In this document: positions 1 to 7,961 of the stretch, piece after piece | Layout: each line of letters begins with the position of its first letter | Position numbering within the stretch: the first letter of the stretch is position 1 | Assembly (NCBI GenBank): GCA_947624355.1 | Contig: CANQKI010000003.1 | Span: 1 to 64,000 of the forward strand | Length of the DNA stretch: 64,000 bases | Direction of reading: 5' to 3' | From: an uncultured Clostridia bacterium | GTDB taxonomy: Bacteria; Bacillota; Clostridia; Christensenellales; Aristaeellaceae | Position numbers and translations under genes: made by a program | The notes under the pieces: model-generated | What the model was told of the DNA's origin: nothing | The model's database searches: none | The model's input: the letters and a program-made list of their open reading frames with translations, nothing else

Positions 1-286
1 TCGCCGTACCCGCATTCGCGGCCCGGTCAGCTACAATCATTGTACCATATTTTTTCCAATCATCAAGGGGCAAATTATCCAAAAAACAAGAAATCTTTCA
101 GTTCTGTGTCGTCCGGCTCCGCCGCATCCGCCGAACCCGCACGGGCACGGAAAAATGCAGGATGCCCGCCATGTCCCCTTTTTTGTTTTTATTCATGTCC
201 TTTTCATTCTCCACTTGACCTTCCTCCTTTTTACGTAGGATGCCCCGGAAAATAATGCGTCATGCGGGGAAGGCCGTTTCGACAAA
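1..286. other. No supported gene
   Basis: I see no convincing coding region here. Short open frames on both strands lack a ribosome-binding site and recognisable protein sequence. The stretch ends where the C-box of the restriction-modification locus begins. Confidence 0.6.
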
Positions 287-333
287 ATGTGACTTATTGT
301 ATGTAGATTTATTGTATGAACATTCCTTATAAT
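287..333 (+). promoter_or_regulatory. C-box operator and -10 of the first R-M locus
   Basis: Two near-identical 13-bp direct repeats, GA(C/T)TTATTGTATG at 291-303 and 306-318, lie in a block that begins ATGTGACTTATTGT (287-300) and ends GAACAT (318-323). From memory this layout matches the operators bound by C.Esp1396I-type controller proteins. A TATAAT -10 box is at 328-333, so the second repeat covers the -35 position. The implied start of transcription, about 340, leaves a very short leader before the ATG at 355, as is usual for C-protein genes. Confidence 0.75.
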
Positions 334-354
334 GGAAAAGTTGGAGGGCCTGAA

Positions 355-606
355 ATGGATATTGTCAAAGTATTCGGAACCAATGTGCGCAAGTACCGAA
401 AATTGGCCGGCCTGTCCCAGGAGGCCTTCGCCGAAAAATGCGGGCTGCACAGAACGTATATCAGCGCGGTGGAATGCTGCCGCCGCAGCATTTCCCTGGA
501 AAATATTCAAAGGATTGCCGACGCGCTGCAGGTGGATACCTATCGGCTGTTTCTTGAAAATACGCAGGCGGCAGGAGGGCAGGAAGATGGATTCGGTCTT
601 CAATAA
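355..606 (+). CDS. XRE-family controller (C) protein of a restriction-modification system
   Basis: An 83-residue, single-domain helix-turn-helix protein. The recognition region is near residues 20-40 (LSQEAFAEKCGLHRTYIS), followed by SISLENIQRIADAL, the usual C-protein pattern. ATG 355 is chosen because GGAGGG lies just upstream; an earlier in-frame ATG at 316 sits inside the operator. The gene overlaps the nuclease gene downstream by 20 nt. Family knowledge: C proteins bind tandem C-boxes, activate their own C-R operon at low level and repress it at high level, delaying nuclease after entry into a new host. The upstream C-box supports this. It could otherwise be a generic XRE repressor. Confidence 0.8.
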   Translation: MDIVKVFGTNVRKYRKLAGLSQEAFAEKCGLHRTYISAVECCRRSISLENIQRIADALQVDTYRLFLENTQAAGGQEDGFGLQ

Positions 607-1174
607 ATGGGAAATAACCGAAAACGAGTTTACCAAAATCGTGGGCGAAAATCCCTCCCTGCGGGGCTTTGTGTTCGGGTACGTGAGCGAATACAAGGTG
701 CGCGCGTACCTGGAAGAATGCGCGGGCATCACCAACATTAAAAAATACGACGATCACGACCGGCAGACCAAGGGCTTCCTCTCCTTCCAGTACAAGGGCC
801 GGGAATTCAAGGCGGAAGTCAAATCGCTGCAGACCAATTCGGTGATCCAGCGGGCAGAAGGAGATTGGAAGGGCCGCTTCCAGTGCGACGCCAGCGACAA
901 GCGCAACGTGATTTTGCCCAACGGCCATGTGGTGAATACCACCTGCCTCACGGTTGGCGAATTTGACATTGTGGCCGTGAGCCTGTTCGCTTTCGGCGAT
1001 ACCTGGCGCTTCGCTTTCGCCAAAAACGAAGACCTCCCCCACCCCAACCGGCGGGCCAAGAACGTGGAAGTGGAGGACCGGGAATACCTCATCAAGTCCA
1101 TGATCGATATCACCTGGCCCCTCCAGGCCCCCTTTACCGACAATCTGTACGAATTACTGGATACCATCCCGTAA
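587..1174 (+). CDS. Putative Type II restriction endonuclease (PD-(D/E)XK-like)
   Basis: A 195-residue soluble protein starting at ATG 587 inside the C-protein gene, preceded by GGAGGGCAGGAAG. The open frame extends further upstream, but that part is a shadow of the C gene. Acidic residues near 55-58 followed by E77-V-K79 (REFKAEVKSL) resemble the D...ExK metal site of PD-(D/E)XK nucleases. The overlap with a C-box-controlled regulator is the standard C-R operon layout and is the main reason for the call. The recognition sequence is unknown. I do not recognise the subfamily, so nuclease activity is inference from motif plus context. A hairpin terminator follows directly. Confidence 0.6.
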   Translation: MDSVFNKWEITENEFTKIVGENPSLRGFVFGYVSEYKVRAYLEECAGITNIKKYDDHDRQTKGFLSFQYKGREFKAEVKSLQTNSVIQRAEGDWKGRFQCDASDKRNVILPNGHVVNTTCLTVGEFDIVAVSLFAFGDTWRFAFAKNEDLPHPNRRAKNVEVEDREYLIKSMIDITWPLQAPFTDNLYELLDTIP

Positions 1175-1182
1175 ACAGAGAA

Positions 1183-1207
1183 AGCAGACGAAAACCGTCT
1201 GCTTTTT
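1183..1207 (+). terminator. Rho-independent terminator after the C-R operon
   Basis: AGCAGACG (1183-1190) pairs perfectly with CGTCTGCT (1196-1203) around a 5-nt loop, followed by a T run. Confidence 0.85.
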
Positions 1208-1258
1208 GCGTACAGAAAGTGTATGTTAAAAATACTCCGGCAGGCAAAGAGGAAGCCG

Positions 1259-1909
1259 TCAGCGTGCAAGCAGGGTGGAAGTTGCTTTCCAGTTTCCCAT
1301 AATCCGCACATCCGAAAAGCCAGCTTTCTTTAATACCTCTATTTCATGTTCCACTGTCAGCGGCGTGTCATAGTGATATAACGCATGGGGTTCAAGGCCC
1401 TGCCCGCTTTTCAGCCTTTCCAGTTCGAAAAAGTAAAAGCGTTCTGCTTCCTCCGATTCCGCGAAATAATCTGTCAAAACAAAATATCCGCTGTCGGTCA
1501 GGGCGGCATGCAGTTTCCGATACAGTTTCAGCTTTTGCGCGGCGGTGAAGTGATGGAGCGATTCGACGGATACGGCTGCGTCAAAGCGGTTTGCTCCAAA
1601 CAGAACATCGAAATAAGAACCGCAAATCAGGTTGATTTTACGGTTCGCAAATTTCCGTTTCAGGGCTGCCAGCATATCGGCGGACAAATCAATTCCCACC
1701 ACGGACGCGCTGCCGTTCAGGGCGAAATAGTATTCAAGTTCAAGCCCTGTACCGCAGCCCAAATCAAGCACATTTACTTCCTGTTCCAACGGAAGCAAGG
1801 CTGCCGTACAGGGATAAAATTCCTGTGCGCCTTCAATTTCCGTCATCATATGTTCGTCGTATCCGTTCAAACGGGCGGCGAAAAAAGCGTCCATTTTCTC
1901 AAGTTTCAT
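1259..1909 (-). CDS. Class I SAM-dependent methyltransferase (small-molecule type)
   Basis: A 216-residue protein with the glycine-rich SAM-binding motif VLDLGCGTGLELE at about residues 47-59 and the acidic end of strand 2, VGIDLSADML. VSVESLHHF follows in the position of the post-III region. No DNA-methylase DPPY or PCQ motif is present, so it is probably a small-molecule methylase of the Methyltransf_25/11 type; the substrate cannot be told. AGGATTTT precedes the ATG. It lies 89 bp downstream of the DPPY DNA methylase on the same strand and may share its transcript. It separates that methylase from the nuclease gene. Confidence 0.75.
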   Translation of the reverse strand: MKLEKMDAFFAARLNGYDEHMMTEIEGAQEFYPCTAALLPLEQEVNVLDLGCGTGLELEYYFALNGSASVVGIDLSADMLAALKRKFANRKINLICGSYFDVLFGANRFDAAVSVESLHHFTAAQKLKLYRKLHAALTDSGYFVLTDYFAESEEAERFYFFELERLKSGQGLEPHALYHYDTPLTVEHEIEVLKKAGFSDVRIMGNWKATSTLLAR

Positions 1910-1998
1910 AAAATCCTCACGAAACTGCGGTTGATCTCCCGGGCCTTCCTGTCAGCGCAGTCCCTTCCGGGCTGCCTTTTCATTTTCGCAACGCAATG

Positions 1999-2685
1999 TC
2001 AGGCGGTTTTGCGGAACACCAGAAAATAGGAATGGTTTTTCCGGGCGTGCACCTGCTTTTGCAGCCGGGAAACGCTGGGGCGGTTATTGCGCATCATGAT
2101 GAAGAGATCTTCCACCTTCAGGCCGTGCCGGCAATATTCGTTGATGATTTCCACATGGGTCAGGTGCTGCTTGTTAGCGCTTACCTCGTCCTGGCATTTC
2201 ACGATCAGGATGCCGCCCTTCCGGAGCACCCGCAGGGCCTCGCACCCCGCGCTGAAATACATATCCAGCACCGCGCCATGGTAGCGGGGGGCGCCGGTAG
2301 GCTGATCGTACACGCTGCCGTCCGAATAGGCGTCACGGAAGGAGGAATAATTCCCGCCTCCCGCCAGATGCTCCGAATTCCGGCGGTAAAAACCCTCCAT
2401 ATACGGCGGATCGATCACCACGCAGTCCATGGATTGATCTCCATAGGGCAGGTTCCGGCAGTCGACCCCCGTTTTGATGTCCGAAAAATGCAAGGTATAT
2501 TTGGATTTATCCACCTTTTTCCAAAAAACGCCCCGGCCATAGGTCACGTCGGCCACTTCCGCCCCTTCCCGCACATACAATTGCAGAATCAGAGGGAAAA
2601 TATCTTCATTATTTTGCATGTAGGCAGAGAAAACAAGATTTGTACTGGGCTGCCCCGAAGCAGCCCTTCTTTTGATTTCGGCCAT
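1999..2685 (-). CDS. DNA methyltransferase, N4/N6 amino type (DPPY)
   Basis: A 228-residue protein with motif I-like [13 protein letters not shown] near residues 45-57 and catalytic motif IV DPPY at 92-95, followed by MEGFYRR. The C-terminal part contains [15 protein letters not shown], a typical late strand of the fold. ATG 2685 is preferred; a GTG at 2712 is also in frame. Such compact enzymes occur in phages and as partners of small nucleases. Here it faces the C-protein/nuclease operon across an unrelated methyltransferase, so it is the likely protective methylase of that system. This pairing is inferred from proximity and would need a methylome test. Confidence 0.75.
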   Translation of the reverse strand: MAEIKRRAASGQPSTNLVFSAYMQNNEDIFPLILQLYVREGAEVADVTYGRGVFWKKVDKSKYTLHFSDIKTGVDCRNLPYGDQSMDCVVIDPPYMEGFYRRNSEHLAGGGNYSSFRDAYSDGSVYDQPTGAPRYHGAVLDMYFSAGCEALRVLRKGGILIVKCQDEVSANKQHLTHVEIINEYCRHGLKVEDLFIMMRNNRPSVSRLQKQVHARKNHSYFLVFRKTA

Positions 2686-2882
2686 CTGCCGCTTCCGCTC
2701 CTTCCGGCGCACGGTTGCCCTTCAGCGTCAGCCCGCAAGCGCCGGGCGCTTCGCGGCGCATTTCCGTCCGCGTTTTCCGAAGGCGGCGGCAAATCAAAAA
2801 ATCGCCGCAAAGCCCCGAAAATTCAAGTGCTATTATAATCCATCGGCGGCCAAAAATCAAGGGACGGCCCCTGCGGAAGATT

Positions 2883-3716
2883 TCACTGCACCCGCTGCCA
2901 GAGGGTCCAGTACCCCTTTCCTTCCCGGCCCGGCTGGTAGCGGTAGCCGGGCAGCGGCGCGGGAGCCTGATATGGAGAGCCCGGCACGGCGTACGCCACC
3001 TGCACCACCCGGCTGTCCCGGGCCAGGTAGCCCACGGCGCAGTAGGGAACCGTTCGAAGCGGCGAAGGAGCCCGGACAAAGCGCCAGCCAGGCGCGTCAA
3101 AGGGCGCAATGGGCGGGCATTCGTCAAAATACGGCTTCAGCCCGGCGGCGGCTTCCGGCCAATCCAGCGCGGGCAGGGTATCGACGGCCTCCGCGTCCGT
3201 TTCCGGGCGCAGGTGCCACTTTTCTTCTTCCACCTCTCCCCGGGGTGCTTCCGCCGGACGCGGAGTTTCCGCCAGTGTCTCCTGCGCAGCTTCCGCTGGT
3301 TCCGTCGTCCTTGCTTCTTTCGCCGGTTCCGCGGTGTTCGGCGCGGCGGATACCTCCGTCACCGGGGTTATCTTCACCGGTTCTTCCCGTCCGGGGGGCT
3401 CTTCATTGCCCTTTCGCAGCCATTCCGCGGCCCGGAGGCGGAGCTGGCCTTCTTCCGGCCCGTCCTCCCAAAGCAGGATTTTGCTTTCGTTCGTTACGAA
3501 CAGGGCCCCCTCCCCCGCGTACCGGAGGCGAATGTTTCCCCGTCCGTCCGCCGTTCCCCGGGCGCACGGGACGACCCGGCCGGCATCCATTCTGTACAGC
3601 CCTACTTCCTCGCCGGGCGGCAGGCCCCTGGCCTCCGCTACCCCCTGATTTCCGTCTCCCCGGGCGTATCCCGCCGCGCCGCCGCGCCCCCGCAGCATTC
3701 TGTATTGCCTTTCCAT
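2883..3716 (-). CDS. Uncharacterised two-domain protein with acidic Pro/Ala-rich linker
   Basis: A 277-residue soluble protein that I do not recognise by name. Residues 1 to about 100 form a compact domain rich in Gly, Arg and aromatics (GLYRMDAGRVVPCARG). Residues about 105-175 are a low-complexity linker rich in Glu, Ala, Pro and Thr. The C-terminal ~95 residues form a second domain with PPIAPFDAPGWRFVRA, YCAVGYLARD and GYRYQPGREGKGYW, resembling the C-terminal domain of unnamed Firmicutes proteins. ATG 3716 follows GGAGG by 7 nt. It has no signal peptide or TM segment. It is divergent from surE with about 130 bp between them. No function is proposed. Confidence 0.75.
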   Translation of the reverse strand: MERQYRMLRGRGGAAGYARGDGNQGVAEARGLPPGEEVGLYRMDAGRVVPCARGTADGRGNIRLRYAGEGALFVTNESKILLWEDGPEEGQLRLRAAEWLRKGNEEPPGREEPVKITPVTEVSAAPNTAEPAKEARTTEPAEAAQETLAETPRPAEAPRGEVEEEKWHLRPETDAEAVDTLPALDWPEAAAGLKPYFDECPPIAPFDAPGWRFVRAPSPLRTVPYCAVGYLARDSRVVQVAYAVPGSPYQAPAPLPGYRYQPGREGKGYWTLWQRVQ

Positions 3717-3792
3717 CACGATCCCTCCCTGTTTCCATCCTATGACCGTGGAAAGAAGGATATGGCCGCCCCGGTTCGCCCGTTTTTTTCGG

Positions 3793-3821
3793 TTGCGCGA
3801 AAGCGGAATTTCGATTATAAT
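3793..3821 (+). promoter_or_regulatory. Sigma-70-type promoter of surE
   Basis: TTGCGC (3793-3798), a 17-nt spacer and TATAAT (3816-3821), 29 bp before the surE start. Confidence 0.6.
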
Positions 3822-3850
3822 GAAGGGTGAAACAAAGAAAGGAGCCCTTT

Positions 3851-4612
3851 ATGCGCATTCTGATTACCAATGACGACGGCATCGCCTCCGCGGGCCTGAA
3901 AGCCCTTGCCGATGCGGCCGCACAACGGGGCCACGAGATTTTTATCAGCGCCCCCAGCAGCCAGTGCAGCGCCAACAGCCAGCACATCACCCTTACCACC
4001 CCCCTCATCGTCCATAAGCGCCCCTGGCCGGACGCCGAGGCCTTTGCCGTGGACGGCACGCCTTCCGACTGCGTGCGCGTGGCCCCCTGCATGACGGATA
4101 AACCCTTTGACTTCTGCCTTTCGGGCATCAATCACGGGGAAAACGCCGGGGCCGCCGTCTATTACAGCGGAACCTGCGCCGCCGCCCGGGAGGCCGCCAC
4201 CCTGCACATCCCGGCCATGGCGGTATCCATTGTGCGGGACGAAACGGACGAAATGCGTGCCGCCCTGGCAAAAATGGCGGTGGATCTGATGGAAAAAATC
4301 AAGGACGTACCCCTGCCGCCCTTCGGCTTTTTCAATCTGAACGCCCCGGCCCTGCCGCCCGAAACCTGGAAGCCCTTGCAGGTGTGCCCCCTCTCCCAGG
4401 CCTATTACCTGGACACCTATGAACGCCGGGTGAGCCCTTACGGCACCACCTATTTCTGGCTGGATTCCAACGACACCTCCGGCCTGCCCATGGAGCCCAT
4501 CGAGCCTGGCAGCGATTACGCCTATCTGAAGGATGGCCATGTGACGTTTACCATCGTGGGGGCTTTTGGAAATCACAACGAGCTTTTGAAGGAAAAAATG
4601 CAGGAAGCATAA
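3851..4612 (+). CDS. surE: 5'/3'-nucleotidase SurE
   Basis: A 253-residue cytoplasmic protein starting MRILITNDDG, the SurE signature with the metal-binding Asp8-Asp9 pair. Further conserved blocks are AVDGTPSDCVR and CLSGINHGENAG, the latter holding the metal-ligand Asn. SurE removes phosphate from nucleoside 5'- and 3'-monophosphates and is linked to stress survival. ATG 3851 follows AAGGAG at good spacing; an in-frame ATG 24 nt upstream lacks one. A promoter precedes the gene and another lies between it and the RpiR-type regulator downstream, so the two are probably transcribed separately. Length and motifs are normal for the family. Confidence 0.95.
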   Translation: MRILITNDDGIASAGLKALADAAAQRGHEIFISAPSSQCSANSQHITLTTPLIVHKRPWPDAEAFAVDGTPSDCVRVAPCMTDKPFDFCLSGINHGENAGAAVYYSGTCAAAREAATLHIPAMAVSIVRDETDEMRAALAKMAVDLMEKIKDVPLPPFGFFNLNAPALPPETWKPLQVCPLSQAYYLDTYERRVSPYGTTYFWLDSNDTSGLPMEPIEPGSDYAYLKDGHVTFTIVGAFGNHNELLKEKMQEA

Positions 4613-4620
4613 GATAAGTC

Positions 4621-4650
4621 TTGCATTTTTCCCTGTTTTGCCTGTATAAT
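4621..4650 (+). promoter_or_regulatory. Promoter of the RpiR-type regulator
   Basis: TTGCAT (4621-4626), an 18-nt spacer and TATAAT (4645-4650), starting 8 bp after the surE stop. Confidence 0.6.
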
Positions 4651-4688
4651 AAGGGGCGTATGATTCCTTCCGATGAATCGAGGCAAGT

Positions 4689-5555
4689 ATGGAAAACACG
4701 CACGATCTGATTGACAGGCTCAACCTCAGCGGCAGGCGCCTGAGCAAAAGCCACCGGCGGATTGCCGATTTTATTGTGAATCATTACGACAAGGCCGTGT
4801 TCATGACGGCGTCCGCCCTGGGCGACAGCGTGGGCGTGAGCGAAAGCACGGTGGTCCGCTTCGCCATGGCCATGGGATACGAGGGGTATCCGCAATTGCA
4901 GCATTCCCTGCAGGAATTGGCCCGGCACCGGCTCACCAACCTGCAGCGGTTTGAAATGAGCGGCGATATGGACGAGGCGGACGTGCTGCCCTCCTCCCTC
5001 AAGGCCGATATGCTCAATATCCGCCGCACGGCCGAGCAGATTGACGGAAAGACCTTTGCCGACGTGGTGGCCCGCCTCCTTTCGGCGGACACCATTTACG
5101 TGCTGGGCATGCGCTCGGCCGCGCCCCTGGCCCAGTTTTTCGGCCATTATCTGCAGTTTATTTTCCAGGACGTGCGGGTCATCGCCGCCTCCAGTGACGA
5201 CGTGTTTGAGGCCATCGCCCGCATCCGCAAAACGGACGTGCTGGTGGGTATCAGCTTCCCCCGCTACTCCAGCCGTACCCTGGAGGCCATGCGCTTCGCC
5301 CATGAAAGCGGCGCCCAGGTCATCGGCCTGACGGACGGGCCCATGAGCCCTTTGCACCAGGAGGCGGACGTGTGCCTTTCCGCCCGGACGGACGTGAATT
5401 CCTTCGTGGATTCCATGGTGGCCCCCATGTCGGTCATCAACGCGCTGCTGGCCGCCCTCGCCCTCAAAAAGCGGGATGAGCTCAGCCGCCACTTCTCCCG
5501 ATTGGAAGATATCTGGAGCGCCCACAGCGTATATGTGGGCAAGGAAAACCCGTAA
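4689..5555 (+). CDS. MurR/RpiR-family transcriptional regulator
   Basis: A 288-residue regulator. The N-terminal ~78 residues are the RpiR helix-turn-helix (LSKSHRRIADFIVNHYDKA, then SVGVSESTVVRFAMAMGYEGY). A SIS phosphosugar-binding domain follows at about 125-265 (VLGMRSAAPLAQFF, VGISFPRYSSRTLEAM, VIGLTDGPMSPL). Family members sense phosphorylated sugars and control sugar or amino-sugar use. No sugar genes adjoin it, so its regulon cannot be read from context. It has its own promoter, and the flavoprotein gene begins about 30 bp downstream, probably in the same transcript. Confidence 0.9.
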   Translation: MENTHDLIDRLNLSGRRLSKSHRRIADFIVNHYDKAVFMTASALGDSVGVSESTVVRFAMAMGYEGYPQLQHSLQELARHRLTNLQRFEMSGDMDEADVLPSSLKADMLNIRRTAEQIDGKTFADVVARLLSADTIYVLGMRSAAPLAQFFGHYLQFIFQDVRVIAASSDDVFEAIARIRKTDVLVGISFPRYSSRTLEAMRFAHESGAQVIGLTDGPMSPLHQEADVCLSARTDVNSFVDSMVAPMSVINALLAALALKKRDELSRHFSRLEDIWSAHSVYVGKENP

Positions 5556-5585
5556 TTTCGCGGAAACTTGGGAGGTCTTGCTCCA

Positions 5586-6842
5586 TTGACCCCGGAAAAT
5601 GAAGTAATTGTCATCGGCGGAGGCGCGGCCGGTATGCTGGCCGCGCTGTTTGCGTCGCGGGCCGGGGCCACGGTCACGCTGCTGGAACGCAACGAAAAAC
5701 TGGGCAAAAAACTGTATATCACGGGCAAGGGCCGCTGCAACGTGACCAACCAGTGCGACACGGATGAATTTCTGCAAAACGTGCCCCGGAACCCCCGGTT
5801 TCTCTACAGCGCCCTGCGCTGCCTGAACCCGGACGGGATGCGGGCGCTGCTGCGGGAGCTGGGCTGCGAAACCAAAGAGGAACGGGGCCGCAGGGTATTC
5901 CCCGTATCGGACAAGGCCAGCGATGTGACCCGCGCCCTGGAAAGGGGCCTGCGGCAAGCGGGGGTGCGCATTTTGCTGAACACCCGGGTCAGGCAGCTGG
6001 TCATGGCGGAAAAAAGCGTGACAGGCGTGCAGCTGGAGGACGGGCGGACGCTGCCCTGCGGCGCGGTGGTTGTGGCCACGGGAGGGCTTTCCTACCCTTC
6101 CACCGGCTCCACCGGCGACGGCCTTCGCTTCGCCCGGGAAACGGGCCACAGCCTGGTTCCCTGCCGGCCTTCCCTGGTGGGCCTTGTGACAAAGGAAGCG
6201 TGGCCCCAGGCGCTTCAGGGGCTTTCTTTGAAAAACATTTGCCTTACGGGCCTGTCCTGTGGTAAAATATTATACTCCGAACTGGGCGAAATGCTTTTTA
6301 CCCACTTCGGGATTTCCGGTCCCCTGGCCCTGGAGCTTTCATCGCATTTGCCCGAAAACGGCCGGGGTGAAATCTTCCTCGATCTCAAGCCGGGCCTGAC
6401 CGAGGAACAGTTGACCCGGCGGCTGAGCCGGGATTTTGCCGCGGCGGGCAAAAAGAAACTGGCCACCGTAATGCAGGGGCTGCTGCCCATGCGGTTAGCC
6501 GCCATCTTCCCCGGGCTGTGCCGGGTGGACGGGGAACAAACGTGCAGCCAGGTTCCCGCCCAGAACCGGGCGAAAATCGTGCACACCCTCAAATGCCTGC
6601 CCCTGACCGTAACCGGCACGCGGCCCATCGATGAGGCCGTGATTACCCGGGGCGGCGTGGACGTGCGCATGATCAATCCCGCCGTTATGGCCTCCCGCAT
6701 TACGGACGGGCTGTATTTCGCGGGGGAAGTGATCGACGTGGACGCCCACACCGGGGGCTATAACCTGCAGATTGCTTTCTCCACCGGCGCCCTGGCCGGC
6801 AAAAGCGCGGCGGGCTATCTTGAAAAAAGGACGGCGAAGTGA
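5586..6842 (+). CDS. NAD(P)/FAD-dependent oxidoreductase, HI0933/BaiN-like flavoprotein
   Basis: A 418-residue protein with an N-terminal Rossmann dinucleotide site (VIGGGAAGMLAALFASRAG) and the family hallmark GKKLYITGKGRCNVTN. Near the C-terminus is DVDAHTGGYNLQIAFSTG, the second FAD contact. The start is taken as TTG 5586, because GGAGGT (5571-5576) lies 9 nt upstream; a TTG at 5568 is in frame but precedes that site. Members include BaiN of bile-acid 7-dehydroxylation, but most are uncharacterised and substrate cannot be assigned. It sits 6 bp upstream of the exonuclease gene, likely co-transcribed. Confidence 0.9.
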   Translation: MTPENEVIVIGGGAAGMLAALFASRAGATVTLLERNEKLGKKLYITGKGRCNVTNQCDTDEFLQNVPRNPRFLYSALRCLNPDGMRALLRELGCETKEERGRRVFPVSDKASDVTRALERGLRQAGVRILLNTRVRQLVMAEKSVTGVQLEDGRTLPCGAVVVATGGLSYPSTGSTGDGLRFARETGHSLVPCRPSLVGLVTKEAWPQALQGLSLKNICLTGLSCGKILYSELGEMLFTHFGISGPLALELSSHLPENGRGEIFLDLKPGLTEEQLTRRLSRDFAAAGKKKLATVMQGLLPMRLAAIFPGLCRVDGEQTCSQVPAQNRAKIVHTLKCLPLTVTGTRPIDEAVITRGGVDVRMINPAVMASRITDGLYFAGEVIDVDAHTGGYNLQIAFSTGALAGKSAAGYLEKRTAK

Positions 6843-6848
6843 ACGCCT

Positions 6849-7820
6849 ATGCAGTACATTGTATTGGACCTGGAATGGAATCAGCCGATCTCCTATAATT
6901 CCACGGCGTACAAGAGCGTGGGGAGCAAGCTGCTCTTTGAAATGATCCAGATCGGCGCGGTGAAGGTGAACGAGAAATTCGAAATCGTGGATTCCTTCAG
7001 CGTGCTGATCCGCCCCCGGCACTACGTCCGGCTGCATCCGCGCATTGCCAGGATTACCCACATCACCCAGGAGGAGCTGGAAAAAGCCCCCGATTTCAAC
7101 GAAGCCGTGGAGGCCTTTGCCGCCTGGTGCGGCGACGATTATGCCCTGCTCACCTGGGGGTGCGACGACGTTTCGGTGCTGGCCCAGAACATGAGCTTTT
7201 TCGAATGCAATGTGAAGCTGGCCGGTTTTTACGATATCCAGCGGCTCTTTGGGGAAGTGATCGGCAACAAAAAGGAGCGCCAGGGGCTCAAGGCCGCCAT
7301 GGAGCACTTTGAAATTTCCCCCGATGAGGAAACCATGCCCTTCCACAACGCCGTAAACGACGCGTATTACACCGCCCTGGTCTTTGCCCGTCTCCCCGAC
7401 CCCAACAAGGTGCTGGAATACCCGCAAAGCCCCCGGAAGCTGCGTCACCTGAACCGCGCCAGGAAGGAAAGCCAGGCGATTCTGCGGGTGCGTTCCATGA
7501 AGGACGCCATGCGCAGCGCCGCCGTGCTCAATCCCCCCTGCCCTATCTGCGGAAAAAAGCTGCCCCTGCCCGAGGATGAAGGCTATATTCCCCAGGGGGA
7601 AAACAAGTGGATGGCTTTGGCGGACTGTCCCCAGCACGGGTTGGTTTTTGTCCGGCTGCAGTTTGGCAAAAACGACGACGGCAAGCGCATCATGACCCGC
7701 AGCACCTCCCTTTCCGAAGAACAAAGCGCCCCCTACGTGCACACCAAGCACCTGCAGTGGCGGCAGAAAGCGGCCATCCTGAAGGAAAAGGAAGCGGCAG
7801 AAACCAAAACGGAAGCCTGA
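6849..7820 (+). CDS. DEDDh 3'-5' exonuclease with C-terminal zinc-ribbon-like tail
   Basis: A 323-residue protein. The DnaQ-like nuclease domain covers about residues 1-185: ExoI motif D7-x-E9 (VLDLEW), ExoII in the LTWGCDD region, and ExoIII FHNAVNDAYY with the DEDDh histidine. This resembles KapD-type exonucleases. The C-terminal region carries CPICGKK and, about 30 residues later, DCPQHG, a possible Cys2/Cys-His zinc ribbon. The last residues are charged and probably helical. Likely acts on RNA or DNA 3' ends; the substrate is unknown. It follows the flavoprotein gene by 6 bp. Confidence 0.85.
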   Translation: MQYIVLDLEWNQPISYNSTAYKSVGSKLLFEMIQIGAVKVNEKFEIVDSFSVLIRPRHYVRLHPRIARITHITQEELEKAPDFNEAVEAFAAWCGDDYALLTWGCDDVSVLAQNMSFFECNVKLAGFYDIQRLFGEVIGNKKERQGLKAAMEHFEISPDEETMPFHNAVNDAYYTALVFARLPDPNKVLEYPQSPRKLRHLNRARKESQAILRVRSMKDAMRSAAVLNPPCPICGKKLPLPEDEGYIPQGENKWMALADCPQHGLVFVRLQFGKNDDGKRIMTRSTSLSEEQSAPYVHTKHLQWRQKAAILKEKEAAETKTEA

Positions 7821-7853
7821 CAATCGCAAAAATGGACTTCCCTCCATGAAATC

Positions 7854-7876
7854 AACGCGGCAAAAGGCCGCGTTTG
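7854..7876 (+). terminator. Hairpin after the exonuclease gene, possible terminator
   Basis: AACGCGG (7854-7860) pairs with CCGCGTT (7868-7874) around 7 nt. The following T run is short, so termination may be weak. Confidence 0.45.
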
Positions 7877-7961
7877 GAAGTATCCCCTTTTTTACCGACC
7901 CCATAATACTTTGAACGTTTGACCTGCGGAACCCCACCGCTGAAGAAAGGAGAAGAAATTG

